Below are positions 26,403-35,792 of a DNA stretch of 64,000 bases, piece by piece. The notes under the pieces are model-generated. The model saw nothing but the letters and a program-made list of their open reading frames with translations. It did not search any database and was not told where the DNA came from. Origin of the DNA: Pseudomonadota bacterium (GTDB lineage: Bacteria > Desulfobacterota > Desulfobulbia > Desulfobulbales > Desulfocapsaceae); NCBI GenBank assembly GCA_018820855.1, contig JAHJNL010000055.1:26774-90773 (forward strand), written 5' to 3'. The translations under genes were made by a program, and so were the position numbers. Numbering within the stretch: the stretch's first letter is position 1; each line of letters begins with the position of its first letter.

Positions 26403-28604
26403 ATGCAACAGAACCTCTTATATGACAATGACTTGGACCTGCACACCCTTATTGCCAAAAATCGTTTCGGTACTTTTTTCGGAGTCCCTCAAACCCTATT
26501 TGATGAAGTCTGGCAGAACCTGACCGCAAGTGAAGGAAATTCCGTAGTCTATATCTCCATGGAAATCGGTGCCGACCCTGATGTCTTTCACCCGATCAAA
26601 GACAGACTAATTGATCTTGAAAGGACCGATAGCATGGACTCCACTCTCAAGCAGTTTACCAAAAAGCTGTTCAATGGTCCTGAAAAAATCCCCTGTTATG
26701 GCGGTGGGTTGGGGGTTCTTGCCGGTGACACCCTGAAAAGTTTTGCTGACTGCCGAATACCTGTTGTCGCGGTCAGCCTGCTCTATCGCCACGGCTATTT
26801 TTCCCAGATAGTCGACTCCAAACTGGGCCAGATATCCCAATCGGTGACCTGGGATCCGGGAAAAACACCTGGACTCTATCTCCTTCGCGATCCCGACAAC
26901 CCGAAAGAACCCTTACAGATTAACATTCCCTTCTATAATGAATATGACCAGGAAACGCTGGTCTCAGCCCAGGTGTGGATGAAGATGGAAGTTAATCACT
27001 CCCTGGATTTTTTTGTCCCGGAACTCCTCCTTGACTATTCTCTTGAGGAAAACCCGACTCCCATTCGTGATGCCGCAGGCATACTCTACGACTCCAAATC
27101 TCCTATTATTAAAGCGACACAACGACGAATGCTGGGTACAGGTATTCTTCCGGTACTCCAGGAACTGGGGATCACCTCAAACACTCTGCATCTCAATGAA
27201 CAGCATGGCGTTGTCGTGGCCCTGCAACTTATTGCAGAGGAACTGCAGACAACTCTCAAGAATTCCGACCTTACCCTGGCCAGTGACGAGCAGATTCTGG
27301 CCGCAGCAGACAAGGTCGCTCGCAAGCTGGTCTACACTATCCATACCCCTGTCAAAGCAGGTCATGACCGTTTTGATAAATCCGTATACGCAGGAATCAG
27401 CCATAAATCCTGTCACCATATCCTTGAGCTGCTGGCCCACGATCCTGACAGTCCTCATTCCTACAATTTTACAACATTGGCCATGCGGGTCAACAGGACT
27501 GCCAACAGTGTCAGCCGGTTGCACAGAGATGTAACCCACAAACAGTTTCCCGAATCAGCAAAAAAAATCTCGGCCATCACCAACGGGGTACATCACCTGA
27601 CCTGGATCAGCGATGCCAGGGCAGAGGTCTTTGATTCTTTTTCCCAGCTCGATAATTGGAGAGAGAATCCGGGAGTCTTCAAAAATGCCCAAATACTGCA
27701 AAATGACAGTCGTTTTCGTACCTATCTCAGAAGGGCGTGGGAGAAAGACTCCAGTACCCTGTACGACTACCTCAACAAGATGCTGCTCCAACATCGCAAC
27801 CAGATGTCAAGCACCTGGATTGACCCACCCAACTATTACTCCAGTCTCATTGACGCCGATCATCAACTCAATCCTGCTATCTTTACTATCGGTTTTGCCA
27901 GGCGCTTTTCTACATATAAACGGGCAGATCTTATTTTTGACAATATGGACGCCCTCTGCTCAATTCTGGTAGAAAATAAGTGGCCCGTTAATTTCCTCTT
28001 TGCAGGAAAGGCCCACCCAGCAGACGAACCTGGAAAATCAGTAATCAAGCTTATCCTTGATTATCAGGAAGAACTGCACACCAAGAGTCAGGGACTGGCA
28101 AATCTTATTTTCATCCCCAACTATGACATGCAGATTGCCAAGCTCATGGTCGCAGGCGTTCACACCTGGCTAAACAATCCCAAGCGCCCACTGGAAGCAT
28201 CAGGAACAAGTGGTATGAAAGCAGCAATGAACGGTGTACCCAATTTTTCCATCATGGACGGCTGGTGGGTTGAAGGCTACCATAATGGTGCCACAGGTTG
28301 GAAATTCGGTCATGAAGGCTCTGTGGATGAAGCCGATCTCAGTGAATCTCCGGATTCCTTACTTTACGCTGAAGATTCCGCCTCCTTTTATCAGACTCTG
28401 CCTGAAGTTCTCCAGACTTTTTACGAAAGCGACTCCCGCGCTCGCTTTCTCGATAAGGCAATCATGAATCTCTGCCTCAACATTCCCATATTCAACACTC
28501 ATCGAATGGCGGCAGAATATCTACAGAAATATAACCTTAACCTCCCATCGTCGGTGCAGACCAGGATGGATAATTTTGCTGCTCTTTACAACAGCAACCT
28601 GTAA
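26403..28604 (+). CDS. glgP: Alpha-glucan (glycogen) phosphorylase, GT35
   Basis: This 733-residue protein is shorter than the 800-850 residues of the E. coli or rabbit type, as in the bacterial alpha-glucan phosphorylase subfamily. Seen are YISMEIGADPDVFHPIKDRL, the substrate-loop region CYGGGLGVLAGDTLKSFADC, LHLNEQHGVV, and the pyridoxal phosphate site GTSGMKAAMNGVPN with Lys606. It releases glucose 1-phosphate from glycogen or maltodextrin in the cytoplasm. The N-terminal motif GGGLGVLAGD is the nucleotide/glucan-sensing loop of the family. No ribosome site is clear before the ATG. It stands alone; no other glycogen genes are nearby. Confidence 0.95.
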   Translation: MQQNLLYDNDLDLHTLIAKNRFGTFFGVPQTLFDEVWQNLTASEGNSVVYISMEIGADPDVFHPIKDRLIDLERTDSMDSTLKQFTKKLFNGPEKIPCYGGGLGVLAGDTLKSFADCRIPVVAVSLLYRHGYFSQIVDSKLGQISQSVTWDPGKTPGLYLLRDPDNPKEPLQINIPFYNEYDQETLVSAQVWMKMEVNHSLDFFVPELLLDYSLEENPTPIRDAAGILYDSKSPIIKATQRRMLGTGILPVLQELGITSNTLHLNEQHGVVVALQLIAEELQTTLKNSDLTLASDEQILAAADKVARKLVYTIHTPVKAGHDRFDKSVYAGISHKSCHHILELLAHDPDSPHSYNFTTLAMRVNRTANSVSRLHRDVTHKQFPESAKKISAITNGVHHLTWISDARAEVFDSFSQLDNWRENPGVFKNAQILQNDSRFRTYLRRAWEKDSSTLYDYLNKMLLQHRNQMSSTWIDPPNYYSSLIDADHQLNPAIFTIGFARRFSTYKRADLIFDNMDALCSILVENKWPVNFLFAGKAHPADEPGKSVIKLILDYQEELHTKSQGLANLIFIPNYDMQIAKLMVAGVHTWLNNPKRPLEASGTSGMKAAMNGVPNFSIMDGWWVEGYHNGATGWKFGHEGSVDEADLSESPDSLLYAEDSASFYQTLPEVLQTFYESDSRARFLDKAIMNLCLNIPIFNTHRMAAEYLQKYNLNLPSSVQTRMDNFAALYNSNL

Positions 28605-28619
28605 GATACAGGTAACAAC

Positions 28620-28644
28620 TTGAATACCCATCAAGGGTACTCAA
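28620..28644 (+). terminator. Hairpin after glgP (weak terminator)
   Basis: Arms ttgaataccc and gggtactcaa pair with one mismatch around a 5-base loop, 16 bp after the stop. No T-run follows, so the terminator role is uncertain. Confidence 0.4.
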
Positions 28645-28839
28645 ATTGAGCGTTGAGTGTCCGAAAATGTTGTGCTGGCAAAGTCTTATAAATTTTTTAT
28701 TTGGAAGATTTCTCCATATGCTGTAAATTTTGACACACTACTCATAGTCTAAAAAGAAACTCCGTGCCTGCGGCACAGGAAAGAAATAAATCCCGACTTT
28801 CCCATACATCCTGACTGAGAAGGTCTACAGGAGAAGAAA

Positions 28840-29265
28840 ATGTCAAAAACCCATATAAGCGCCACCAATGCTACCGACAAAACCATCCGCACTATCGACA
28901 GAAAACGCGAAAGAGAGAGGCGCTTCATACTGAGGAAGGCTCGTGACAACGCTGATGAGTTTTCTGCAAAACTTGTACAGAGACTCATTGATCGGCAAGT
29001 CATTGAAACTGACTCTGTGCAAAGTTTACGTGATGTCTTTGTAGGTCAGTTAAAAAAACTTCCCGAAATGGAAGAATTTGATATCCAGATGAAAGTAGCA
29101 CCCATACGCACCCTTATTCCCGACCCTAACATCCTCAGCCTTTATCTCACCCAGTTTATCATTGAGGACCTTATAGATCATCCTTCCATAGAAGATATTT
29201 TTGGTGATGATATAGATATCTACAGGGCTGTTGACTCCATTTTCAAGGTACTCAGACCCCAATAA
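28840..29265 (+). CDS. Conserved-looking hypothetical protein
   Basis: This protein has 141 residues with a strong ribosome site (acaggagaagaaa). The N-terminal 45 residues are very basic (TIDRKRERERRFILRKARDN). The rest is mainly helical with an acidic end (HPSIEDIFGDDIDIYRAVDS). No signal peptide, membrane segment, Cys motif or recognised domain was found. It lies alone between glgP and a radical SAM gene with 196 bp on the right. The codon usage and ribosome site support a real gene, but I cannot name the family. Confidence 0.65.
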   Translation: MSKTHISATNATDKTIRTIDRKRERERRFILRKARDNADEFSAKLVQRLIDRQVIETDSVQSLRDVFVGQLKKLPEMEEFDIQMKVAPIRTLIPDPNILSLYLTQFIIEDLIDHPSIEDIFGDDIDIYRAVDSIFKVLRPQ

Positions 29266-29369
29266 TCCATCCAGTGTGACCATGCAGTTACCCGCAACTG
29301 TCCACGAATCCAGCATGTACTGATCCTATAGTTCACCTGATAGTCCGTGTCCCGTATCGGAAGTTATAG

Positions 29370-29407
29370 CCCTCAAAAGGGTATTATGAAGCGTAGCCTC
29401 TTGAGGG
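29370..29407. repeat. Inverted repeat upstream of the radical SAM gene
   Basis: ccctcaaaag (29370-29379) and ctcttgaggg (29398-29407) pair over 10 positions with one mismatch. It lies 55 bp before the radical SAM start and could be an operator or a leader hairpin. Confidence 0.4.
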
Positions 29408-29461
29408 TGCTTCCTGAAACATAGCTGAACATCCACATTTCGAGGTTTCTCATTTTTTCTT

Positions 29462-30757
29462 ATGCCCCAGAATAGCAAGCACCCAGCAGGGCAACCCACC
29501 CTCGTCTTTGCAGATGCCAAGGGAAGCATAACGGATTTCCCTGCTCTGCTCATGGCAGGCATGAGCGCCGGACAGTTCCAGCTTCCGCAAAGAGAAGATT
29601 TTATCCCCCTTCCTGAGGGCAGTGAACTTTTTGTCCTCCCCGGTCGTCTGCCGGTTGGATACGACCCGGATTCAGGGGAACCCCTCCTGCTGGAGGACGA
29701 CCCTTACAGGCCCGGCGAGCCGATTCAGGCCGTTGCCGCTTTTATGTCTCCGGCACATACGGCTGTGCTCAACAGCGCCTATCAGACGCAGGAGAAAGCC
29801 CCTCACCTTCCCCTTTTTGCCTATACCGCCGTTGGCTGGTATGATGATCGTTTCTGGACCACTGCCTTTCGCAGCGATTTTGATATCCGTCAGGATACTT
29901 CGCAATTCAATCAAACGGTGATCAACGACAGGACCAAGAAAAAGCTCAAACAGTACCGGAACAACCGACTGGTTCAGCATCTCGGTAAATGCTGTCTGAC
30001 CTATGCATGTCCAGCAGCAAGAAATTACTTTCTCGGACGCTGGGAAGCCCCTTTGCCCACTTCCCCGGTCTGCAATGCCAGGTGCGTCGGCTGTATCTCC
30101 CTGCAATCATCAGGAAAATGCTCAGCCACTCAGGACAGAATTCGTTTTGTCCCCACTCCCACAGAAATTGCAGAAATTGCCATTGCACACCTGGAACATG
30201 CAGAACGTGCCATAGTCAGTTTCGGTCAGGGCTGTGAGGGCGAGCCGCTGCTCCAGGCAGATACCATAGAAAAAGCAATCGCAATGATCCGTAAAAAAAC
30301 TGATCAGGGCACCATCAATCTCAATTCCAATGCAAGCCTTCCCCAAGCCGTAAAGCGACTCTCTGCTGCAGGACTTGACAGCCTGCGTGTCAGCATCAAC
30401 TCGGCACAGACGCACTATCATAGCGGTTATTACCGACCACAGAATTTTTCTCTTGCCGACGTACTCGAATCAATTCAGGTGATGAAAGAATCTGGAGGAT
30501 TTGTCTCTCTAAACTACTTCATCCTTCCCGGCGTCACTGACTCTGCTGAAGAATATGCAGCCTTGCGCCATCTGCTCCAAACCTATCAACCGGACCGTAT
30601 TCAACTTCGTAATCTGAATATGGACCCCGAATGGTACCTTCGCAGCATTAAATTCAGCACGGAAACCCCTGCCATGGGTATGAGACAATGGCTGGAAAAA
30701 ATTAAAGAAGAATTTCCTGAATTACAACTTGGTTATTACAATCCAGCAATTCGCTAG
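29462..30757 (+). CDS. Radical SAM protein of unknown function
   Basis: This 431-residue protein carries the cluster motif CNARCVGCISLQ (about residues 203-214), the standard CxxxCxxC that binds a 4Fe-4S cluster and SAM. Beta-strand motifs of the half-barrel follow: AIVSFGQGCEGEPLLQADTI, TINLNSNASLP and GLDSLRVSINSA. An unusual N-terminal part of about 190 residues precedes the core (LPEGSELFVLPGRLPVGYDP and LEDDPYRPGEPIQAVAAFMS) and has a further Cys group KCCLTYACPAARNY just before the cluster. No partner gene indicates a substrate. The fold is certain, the reaction unknown. The ribosome site is poor (gaggtttctcattttttctt). Confidence 0.85.
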   Translation: MPQNSKHPAGQPTLVFADAKGSITDFPALLMAGMSAGQFQLPQREDFIPLPEGSELFVLPGRLPVGYDPDSGEPLLLEDDPYRPGEPIQAVAAFMSPAHTAVLNSAYQTQEKAPHLPLFAYTAVGWYDDRFWTTAFRSDFDIRQDTSQFNQTVINDRTKKKLKQYRNNRLVQHLGKCCLTYACPAARNYFLGRWEAPLPTSPVCNARCVGCISLQSSGKCSATQDRIRFVPTPTEIAEIAIAHLEHAERAIVSFGQGCEGEPLLQADTIEKAIAMIRKKTDQGTINLNSNASLPQAVKRLSAAGLDSLRVSINSAQTHYHSGYYRPQNFSLADVLESIQVMKESGGFVSLNYFILPGVTDSAEEYAALRHLLQTYQPDRIQLRNLNMDPEWYLRSIKFSTETPAMGMRQWLEKIKEEFPELQLGYYNPAIR

Positions 30758-30912
30758 AAACTTCTTGATTTCACTAGCTTTTCTAGTCAGTTAGCGCTTG
30801 GGTTACATTTACATTTTTTACTTTTTTTTATTTTTTCCCTTGAAATTCCTATATTTTGTTCTACATTAGTGAGCAAGAATTATTCCCACTCATTAAAAAG
30901 AGGACCTTCCAC

Positions 30913-31326
30913 ATGCAACACACTCCACAGATGCGTTTAACCACACAGAGACAGATCATTCTTGAGGAACTTGGAAAAGTTACCTCGCACCCCACCGCCA
31001 ACGAAGTATATGACATGGTGAGAAAACGTTTACCCCGTATTGGACTTGGTACTGTTTACAGAAATCTTGAACTGATGTCAGAAACTGGCCTCATCCTGAA
31101 ACTGGAAGTCGGAGGAACCCAGAAACGGTTTGATGCCACTGTTGATCCGCACTATCACATCCGTTGCCTGCACTGCGGCAGGGTTGATGATATCGACATC
31201 CCTGTGCAAATGGATATCAACAGGACTGCAGCCGAGATAAGTCACTATCAGGTACTTGGCCATCACATCGAATTCGCCGGTATCTGCAGTGAATGCAATT
31301 CCCAGGGAGTTGAAACCATAAACTAG
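30913..31326 (+). CDS. Fur family regulator, PerR-like
   Basis: This protein has 137 residues, starting at 30913 behind agaggacc; an upstream in-frame start at 30856 has no ribosome site. The winged-helix domain is clear: RLTTQRQIILEELGKVTSHP, then LPRIGLGTVYRNLELMSETG. The C-terminal domain has the structural zinc Cys pairs CLHCG and CSEC and metal ligands in DPHYHIRC and GHHIEFAG. Length and layout fit PerR or Fur, repressors answering to peroxide or iron; which one cannot be decided from sequence. It is not linked to a visible target gene. A hairpin separates it from convergent tyrS. Confidence 0.9.
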   Translation: MQHTPQMRLTTQRQIILEELGKVTSHPTANEVYDMVRKRLPRIGLGTVYRNLELMSETGLILKLEVGGTQKRFDATVDPHYHIRCLHCGRVDDIDIPVQMDINRTAAEISHYQVLGHHIEFAGICSECNSQGVETIN

Positions 31327-31370
31327 TTTCATTCCTCCTTGTAAAGAAAAGCATACTCAGTTGAAAGCAC

Positions 31371-31404
31371 AAAGGACCTGTCGGATATCTCCGACAGGTC
31401 CTTT
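31371..31404. terminator. Bidirectional terminator between the Fur-family gene and tyrS
   Basis: A 15-bp perfect stem (aaaggacctgtcgga / tccgacaggtccttt) with a 4-base loop lies between convergent genes. The A3/T3 ends of the stem supply short U-runs for both strands. Confidence 0.8.
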
Positions 31405-31439
31405 GCCCTGCAGCCATACTGATAAGTAATTTTTTGTTA

Positions 31440-32651
31440 TTACTCGAAAATCACCTTACAGAATCGTCTCTTGCCCACCTTAATCAGGATCTCTCCCTGG
31501 GGGAAGAGCGATTTGTTGAGGTCACTCACCTTTTCACCATCAAGAGACACAGCACTCTGTTTGATCATGCGCCGACCATCCGAAGTCGATTTGACCAGAT
31601 CCAGCTCAACAAGGAGCTGAGGCAACCAGATTTCATCTTTGGCCTGTATCCTTTTTTCAGGAACATCATCCGGCAAGCCCCCCTGACCAAACACCTTCTC
31701 AAAATTTTCCTCTGCCTGCAAAGCAGCTTCCGGTGAATGAAAACGAGCAGTTAACTCACGAGCGAGTTGCTGTTTGATCTTTTTAGGATGGAGCCTTCCT
31801 GCCTCCATATCTGCCTTCAGACCTGCGATTTCTTCACTGCCAATATCACTTAACAAGTCGAAATAGCGAAACATGAGTTCATCGGAGGTGGAAAGGACCT
31901 TGCCATAAATATCATTCGCCGGTTCAGTGATGCCGATATAGTTACCCAGCGATTTACTCATCTTATTGACACCGTCAAGCCCTTCGAGAAGGGGAAGAGT
32001 CATGACCACCTGGGGTTCCTGTCCTCTTGAGCGCTGCAGATCGCGCCCCATGAGAAGATTAAAGAGTTGATCCGTGCCGCCAAGTTCCACATCCGCATGC
32101 AATGCCACCGAGTCGTATCCCTGAATGAGAGGGTACATAAATTCGTGGATTGAAATAGGGCTCCCTTCACGAAAACGGACTTTAAAATCTTCACGCTCCA
32201 GCATTCTTGCTACAGTCAATTCTGATGCCAAACGTATCATGTCAAAAGAATCAAGCTTGCCGAGCCACTCGCTGTTAAACACTACCCGGGTCTTTTCCGG
32301 ATCAAGAATCTTAAAGACCTGTTCCTTATAACTCTCAGCATTTCTGGCAACATCTTCACGAGTAAGTGCTTTTCTTGTTTCCGACTTACCGGTGGGATCA
32401 CCTATCATCCCGGTGAAATCACCAATAAGGAAATAGATATCATGTCCGCAATCCTGAAAGTGCTTTAATTTCTGCAGTAAAACAGTGTGTCCCAAATGGA
32501 GATCCGGTGCAGTTGGATCGAATCCGGCCTTGATGCGCAGAGGTACTCCGGTAGCCTCGGCCTTTTTTAGTTTTTTGACCAGCTCATCATGAGCGATACA
32601 GTCAACAACGCCCCTTTCAAGAAGGACAATCTGCTCTTCAATCGATACCAT
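31440..32651 (-). CDS. tyrS: Tyrosyl-tRNA synthetase
   Basis: This 403-residue class I synthetase charges tRNA-Tyr. The HIGH motif appears as HLGH (52-55) in [14 protein letters not shown] and the KMSKS motif as [10 protein letters not shown] near residue 230. The specificity region [20 protein letters not shown] is present. The C-terminal S4-type RNA-binding domain (about 335-403, [20 protein letters not shown]) marks the common bacterial type. It is cytoplasmic. It lies downstream of rny in the same direction with a 115-bp gap, and is closed by the bidirectional hairpin. Confidence 0.97.
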   Translation of the reverse strand: MVSIEEQIVLLERGVVDCIAHDELVKKLKKAEATGVPLRIKAGFDPTAPDLHLGHTVLLQKLKHFQDCGHDIYFLIGDFTGMIGDPTGKSETRKALTREDVARNAESYKEQVFKILDPEKTRVVFNSEWLGKLDSFDMIRLASELTVARMLEREDFKVRFREGSPISIHEFMYPLIQGYDSVALHADVELGGTDQLFNLLMGRDLQRSRGQEPQVVMTLPLLEGLDGVNKMSKSLGNYIGITEPANDIYGKVLSTSDELMFRYFDLLSDIGSEEIAGLKADMEAGRLHPKKIKQQLARELTARFHSPEAALQAEENFEKVFGQGGLPDDVPEKRIQAKDEIWLPQLLVELDLVKSTSDGRRMIKQSAVSLDGEKVSDLNKSLFPQGEILIKVGKRRFCKVIFE

Positions 32652-32766
32652 ATCGTTTATTCAGACCTCGAAAAATACTTTCTGAAGGTGCTCATCAAGA
32701 CGCACTTGGAGAAATAAGATTAATGCGGTAACCCCTTCAGCCCTCAACTTTTCATGCTCTTACCCA

Positions 32767-34332
32767 TTATTTGGCATATCCAACAGCTCTGGTCTCGCGA
32801 ATAACTGTCACACGGATCTGCCCGGGATAGGTAAGCTTTTCCTCAATGGCCTTGGCAATATCCTGGCTGAGCAGGGTGGTTTCAGAATCGTTGACTTTTT
32901 GCGAGTCGACAATAATACGAAGATCTCGGCCTGCCTGAATAGCATAGCATTTATCAACACCTTCAAAGGAACTGGCAATACCCTCAAGGTCCTCCAGCCG
33001 TTTGACGTAGGATTGCAGCATTTCTTTTCGCGCGCCCGGACGTGCGCCGGAAAGGGCATCCGCAGACTGTACAAGGATATCAAGAACCGACTGCGGCGGC
33101 TGATCTTCATGATGGGCACCAATGGCATAAACCACCTCTTCCGGCTCCCCATATTTCTTTGCAAGATCACGACCGATGATGGCATGGGAACCTTCTACTT
33201 CATGATCCACTGCCTTTCCTATATCGTGGAGAAGCCCAGCACGTTTGGCCATTTTAACATCAATTCCAAGTTCCGCAGCCATTATTCCGCAGAGGAAGGC
33301 AACTTCCAGGGAATGCTGCAGGACATTCTGCCCGTAACTGGTTCGATATTTCAAACGACCGAGAATATTGATCAGATCCACATGCACGCCATGCGCCCCG
33401 ACATCAAAGGTAGCCTGTTCTCCGGCCTCTCGGATAACCACTTCAAGCTCTTTGGTCACCTTGGCCACGACTTCCTCAATTCGCGCGGGATGAATTCGTC
33501 CGTCATTGATCAACTGCAGCAGAGCCAACCTGGCAATTTCACGGCGAACAGGATTAAAACCGGACAGAATTACGGCCTCCGGGGTGTCATCAATAATAAT
33601 ATCAATACCGGTAGCAGCCTCTATGGCTCTGATATTTCGTCCTTCCCGTCCAATAATCCGCCCTTTCATCTCATCGTTGGGCAGCGGCACCATGGAAACG
33701 GTCTTGTCGGCAACATAGTCTCCGGCATAACGAGAAATGGCCAACGCAAGGATATTTTTCCCCTTGCGGTCGGCCTCCATTTTCATCTCATTTTCTATGC
33801 GTGCCAGCCGTTTAGCGGCATCCATGCGAGCCTCACTCTCCATAGACTCCATGAGCAGCTTTTTAGCTTCACTCTGACTGACCCCGGAAATTTTTTCCAG
33901 TTCATAGCGCTGCTTGCCAATCAGAATGTCAATTTCATTATTTTTTTCGATAACTTCTTGTTCATGCTGCTGCAGTTCAGTGAACCGTTTGTCCATATCT
34001 CCCTGACGTCTATCCAGGGTTGTCCATTCTTTCTTCAGCTGGTCTTTCTTGCGATCTAGGAGAAGCAACTCTTCCTTGAGATCATTCTTTTCCGCCCGAA
34101 TTTCTTCCTCGGCAATCTGCTTTTGCTTGTAGGCCTCTTCCTTACTCTGGATCAGGGCCTCTTTTTTTATCTGCTCAGCCTCGACGATGGCTGTCTCAAC
34201 AATCTGTTTCCCCTGGGATTGAATATTGGCCTGATGTCCTTCAACAAACCGTTTTCTCAGGAAAAATCCTCCGACAAGTCCTGCCAACACACCAAGAAGC
34301 AAAAGCACAAGCGATTGATTTATAAATTCCAT
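32767..34332 (-). CDS. rny: Ribonuclease Y
   Basis: This protein has 521 residues. The start at 34332 is chosen because the protein then begins with its membrane anchor ([20 protein letters not shown]) and a ggggaa site lies 11 bp before; the open frame extends 48 codons upstream with non-family sequence. A long coiled coil (about 30-200) follows. The KH domain ([20 protein letters not shown]) and the HD phosphohydrolase domain with [20 protein letters not shown] come next. RNase Y is a membrane-bound endoribonuclease that starts mRNA decay. Gene order zapB-zapA-6S-rny-tyrS in one direction is consistent with related genomes. Confidence 0.96.
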   Translation of the reverse strand: MEFINQSLVLLLLGVLAGLVGGFFLRKRFVEGHQANIQSQGKQIVETAIVEAEQIKKEALIQSKEEAYKQKQIAEEEIRAEKNDLKEELLLLDRKKDQLKKEWTTLDRRQGDMDKRFTELQQHEQEVIEKNNEIDILIGKQRYELEKISGVSQSEAKKLLMESMESEARMDAAKRLARIENEMKMEADRKGKNILALAISRYAGDYVADKTVSMVPLPNDEMKGRIIGREGRNIRAIEAATGIDIIIDDTPEAVILSGFNPVRREIARLALLQLINDGRIHPARIEEVVAKVTKELEVVIREAGEQATFDVGAHGVHVDLINILGRLKYRTSYGQNVLQHSLEVAFLCGIMAAELGIDVKMAKRAGLLHDIGKAVDHEVEGSHAIIGRDLAKKYGEPEEVVYAIGAHHEDQPPQSVLDILVQSADALSGARPGARKEMLQSYVKRLEDLEGIASSFEGVDKCYAIQAGRDLRIIVDSQKVNDSETTLLSQDIAKAIEEKLTYPGQIRVTVIRETRAVGYAK

Positions 34333-34756
34333 ATAAGCTGTTTCCCCATGGCAGCAGAAGCGGAGATAGCGACAAAACAGAGATGTGGGAGTAAAAACTC
34401 CACAAAGAGGGGGAGAAAAACGAAGGGGGAAGGGAGTTGCACAAACTTTGTCCAGGTATGTTCGTTTACTCCACACCTGAAAAGTTACACTGAAAAGTCA
34501 ACCACTTACATCATCTTCAAAGAAACCTATGATGTCACTTACATGTGAATAACGTTTTTTTCTCTATATATGAAATCGGCCAAAAGATAGTGCCGCACCG
34601 TTAGACAGTTGATATAAACAGACTATGCTTTTCCTTTTTTTCGTCTTCTTTCCGACAACTACTCTTTCAGCCGCAGTCAATCCTGCTGGTTATTTCCGAG
34701 GGTTAGATCGTTTTTATGCTGCAAGAATGCCCTTCACAACGATCCGTTCCCGGAAT

Positions 34757-34788
34757 ATAAAAACAGAACAGAAGGTCTTTCTGTTCTG
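34757..34788 (-). terminator. Terminator after the 6S RNA candidate
   Basis: On the minus strand a perfect 10-bp stem (cagaacagaa / ttctgttctg) with a 5-base loop is followed by gtttttatatt. It ends the zapA / 6S transcript before rny. Confidence 0.9.
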
Positions 34789-34797
34789 AGAAAATTA

Positions 34798-34976
34798 AAT
34801 TTCCCCACCCTGCCGTGTCACCAGGAGAGTTAAACCTATATAATAGGTGGGCAGACCCATGTTCCCTTCTGGTAAATCGCAAGCGATTTTCCATCTAGGA
34901 ACAGCGAGGTTACCCTTTTTAAGAGAGTTGGCTCAACGACACTGAAGATCACCAACAGCGCAGGGAAAACTGTTAA
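34798..34976 (-). ncRNA. ssrS: 6S RNA (SsrS) candidate
   Basis: This is about 179 nt with the secondary structure of 6S RNA, given as plus-strand positions of the minus-strand RNA. The closing stem pairs the start (TTTCCCTGC, about 34961-34969) with the end (GCAGGG..., about 34807-34812). The 5' half of the central region has GTTGG...CCAAC, and a small hairpin CCTATTATATAGG lies in the 3' half. The long terminal arm pairs TGTTCC/GGAACA, TGG/CCA and AAATCGC/GCGATTT around a TT loop (34870-34893 is the tip). The position between zapA and rny also fits, since ssrS is next to zapA in many proteobacteria. A further hairpin (34980-35005) precedes it and a U-tract terminator follows. No other RNA class fits: no SRP GGAAGNAGC motif, no RNase P or tmRNA motifs. 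Confidence 0.75.
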
Positions 34977-35061
34977 CTACTTCCGTTACTCTAGCTAACC
35001 GGAAGAGGTTTTAATCTTATTCTAATTTAGTATAACAAAGTTTCCGGAAAACGAAAACAGA

Positions 35062-35376
35062 TTATCCTTCTGATATTCTTTTTTCTTCTGTCAGCTCACA
35101 GCTTATCTGTTCAGCAAGACGGGCCAATCGCGTTTCAGTCTCATTCTTATACTTTTCAAAATCCCTTTTCAGTTCAACATACTTTGAGGCCATATTCAAA
35201 CTGGCCAAAACAGCGACCTTGCTAACCGATATGCTGCCCACGGTATCAGGGGAGCTGTTCTCAAGGACAAGCCCCTGAACCATCTGAACAATCTCGTTCA
35301 CCTCCTCTTCGGGGGCACCGGTATAAAATGCAAAATGCTGTCCCAGAAGCTCAAAACGAACGAGGCGTTCCAACAA
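35062..35376 (-). CDS. zapA: Cell division protein ZapA
   Basis: This 104-residue protein matches ZapA: the N-terminal globular domain (VRFELLGQHFAFYTGAPEEE, then VNEIVQMVQGLV) and a coiled-coil C-terminus (VAVLASLNMASKYVELKRDF). ZapA bundles FtsZ filaments at the division ring. The start is TTG at 35376, supported by aaaggagaatc with 5 bp spacing; no ATG is available in the conserved N-terminus. It follows the ZapB-like gene by 74 bp and precedes the 6S RNA candidate, which supports both identifications. Confidence 0.92.
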   Translation of the reverse strand: MLERLVRFELLGQHFAFYTGAPEEEVNEIVQMVQGLVLENSSPDTVGSISVSKVAVLASLNMASKYVELKRDFEKYKNETETRLARLAEQISCELTEEKRISEG

Positions 35377-35450
35377 GATTCTCCTTTTAATCTATTGTTC
35401 AGCACAGACTGAAAAACAAGCCAGGCTGCGTTGCTTACACTTCAACGTAT

Positions 35451-35792
35451 TCAGAACGTGTCCCCATTCTGTGAGTTTACAGAAAAAAGGCTTCCCTGGA
35501 CTCCCGAATCGGCGTCCTTCTCAGCAGAATCTGATGAATTGCTCTCCTTGATAGTAATTTGACTGGTAGCCTCCCACTCTTCTATTTTATCGATAAGGCT
35601 GCCAACCCGGCTGGAAATTTCTCCACGTTCGTTCTTCATGGTGGCAAGATCTTCCTGGAGGGTCTCGATAGTAGCCTCACGCCTCTGTATCCGTTCCTCC
35701 AACTCGCTCTTTTCCTCCTGCAGAGCATTAAATTTCTCTAGCAGGGAAGAGACAAATCCTTCCAGACGCTGCAATTCATTTTCCTGAGTCAT
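35451..35792 (-). CDS. zapB: ZapB-like coiled-coil cell division protein
   Basis: This protein has 113 residues and a good ribosome site (acaggagtatatatc). Residues 2-75 form a continuous coiled coil (LEKFNALQEEKSELEERIQR, then EATIETLQEDLATM). The C-terminal 35 residues are Ser/Asp-rich and disordered (SNSSDSAEKDADSGVQGSLF). ZapB is a small coiled-coil factor of the Z-ring that binds ZapA. The call rests on coiled-coil character, size and position directly before zapA, as no strict motif exists. Confidence 0.75.
   Translation of the reverse strand: MTQENELQRLEGFVSSLLEKFNALQEEKSELEERIQRREATIETLQEDLATMKNERGEISSRVGSLIDKIEEWEATSQITIKESNSSDSAEKDADSGVQGSLFSVNSQNGDTF

Noticed and set aside
30770..30912. 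Fur or PerR box in the promoter of the Fur-family gene
   Set aside because: The region is AT-rich but no 7-1-7 inverted repeat of Fur or PerR type is present.
32899..34059. 386-codon open frame on the plus strand opposite rny
   Set aside because: It lies wholly antisense to a clear ribonuclease Y gene, has no ribosome site and its sequence has no family character; it is a shadow frame.
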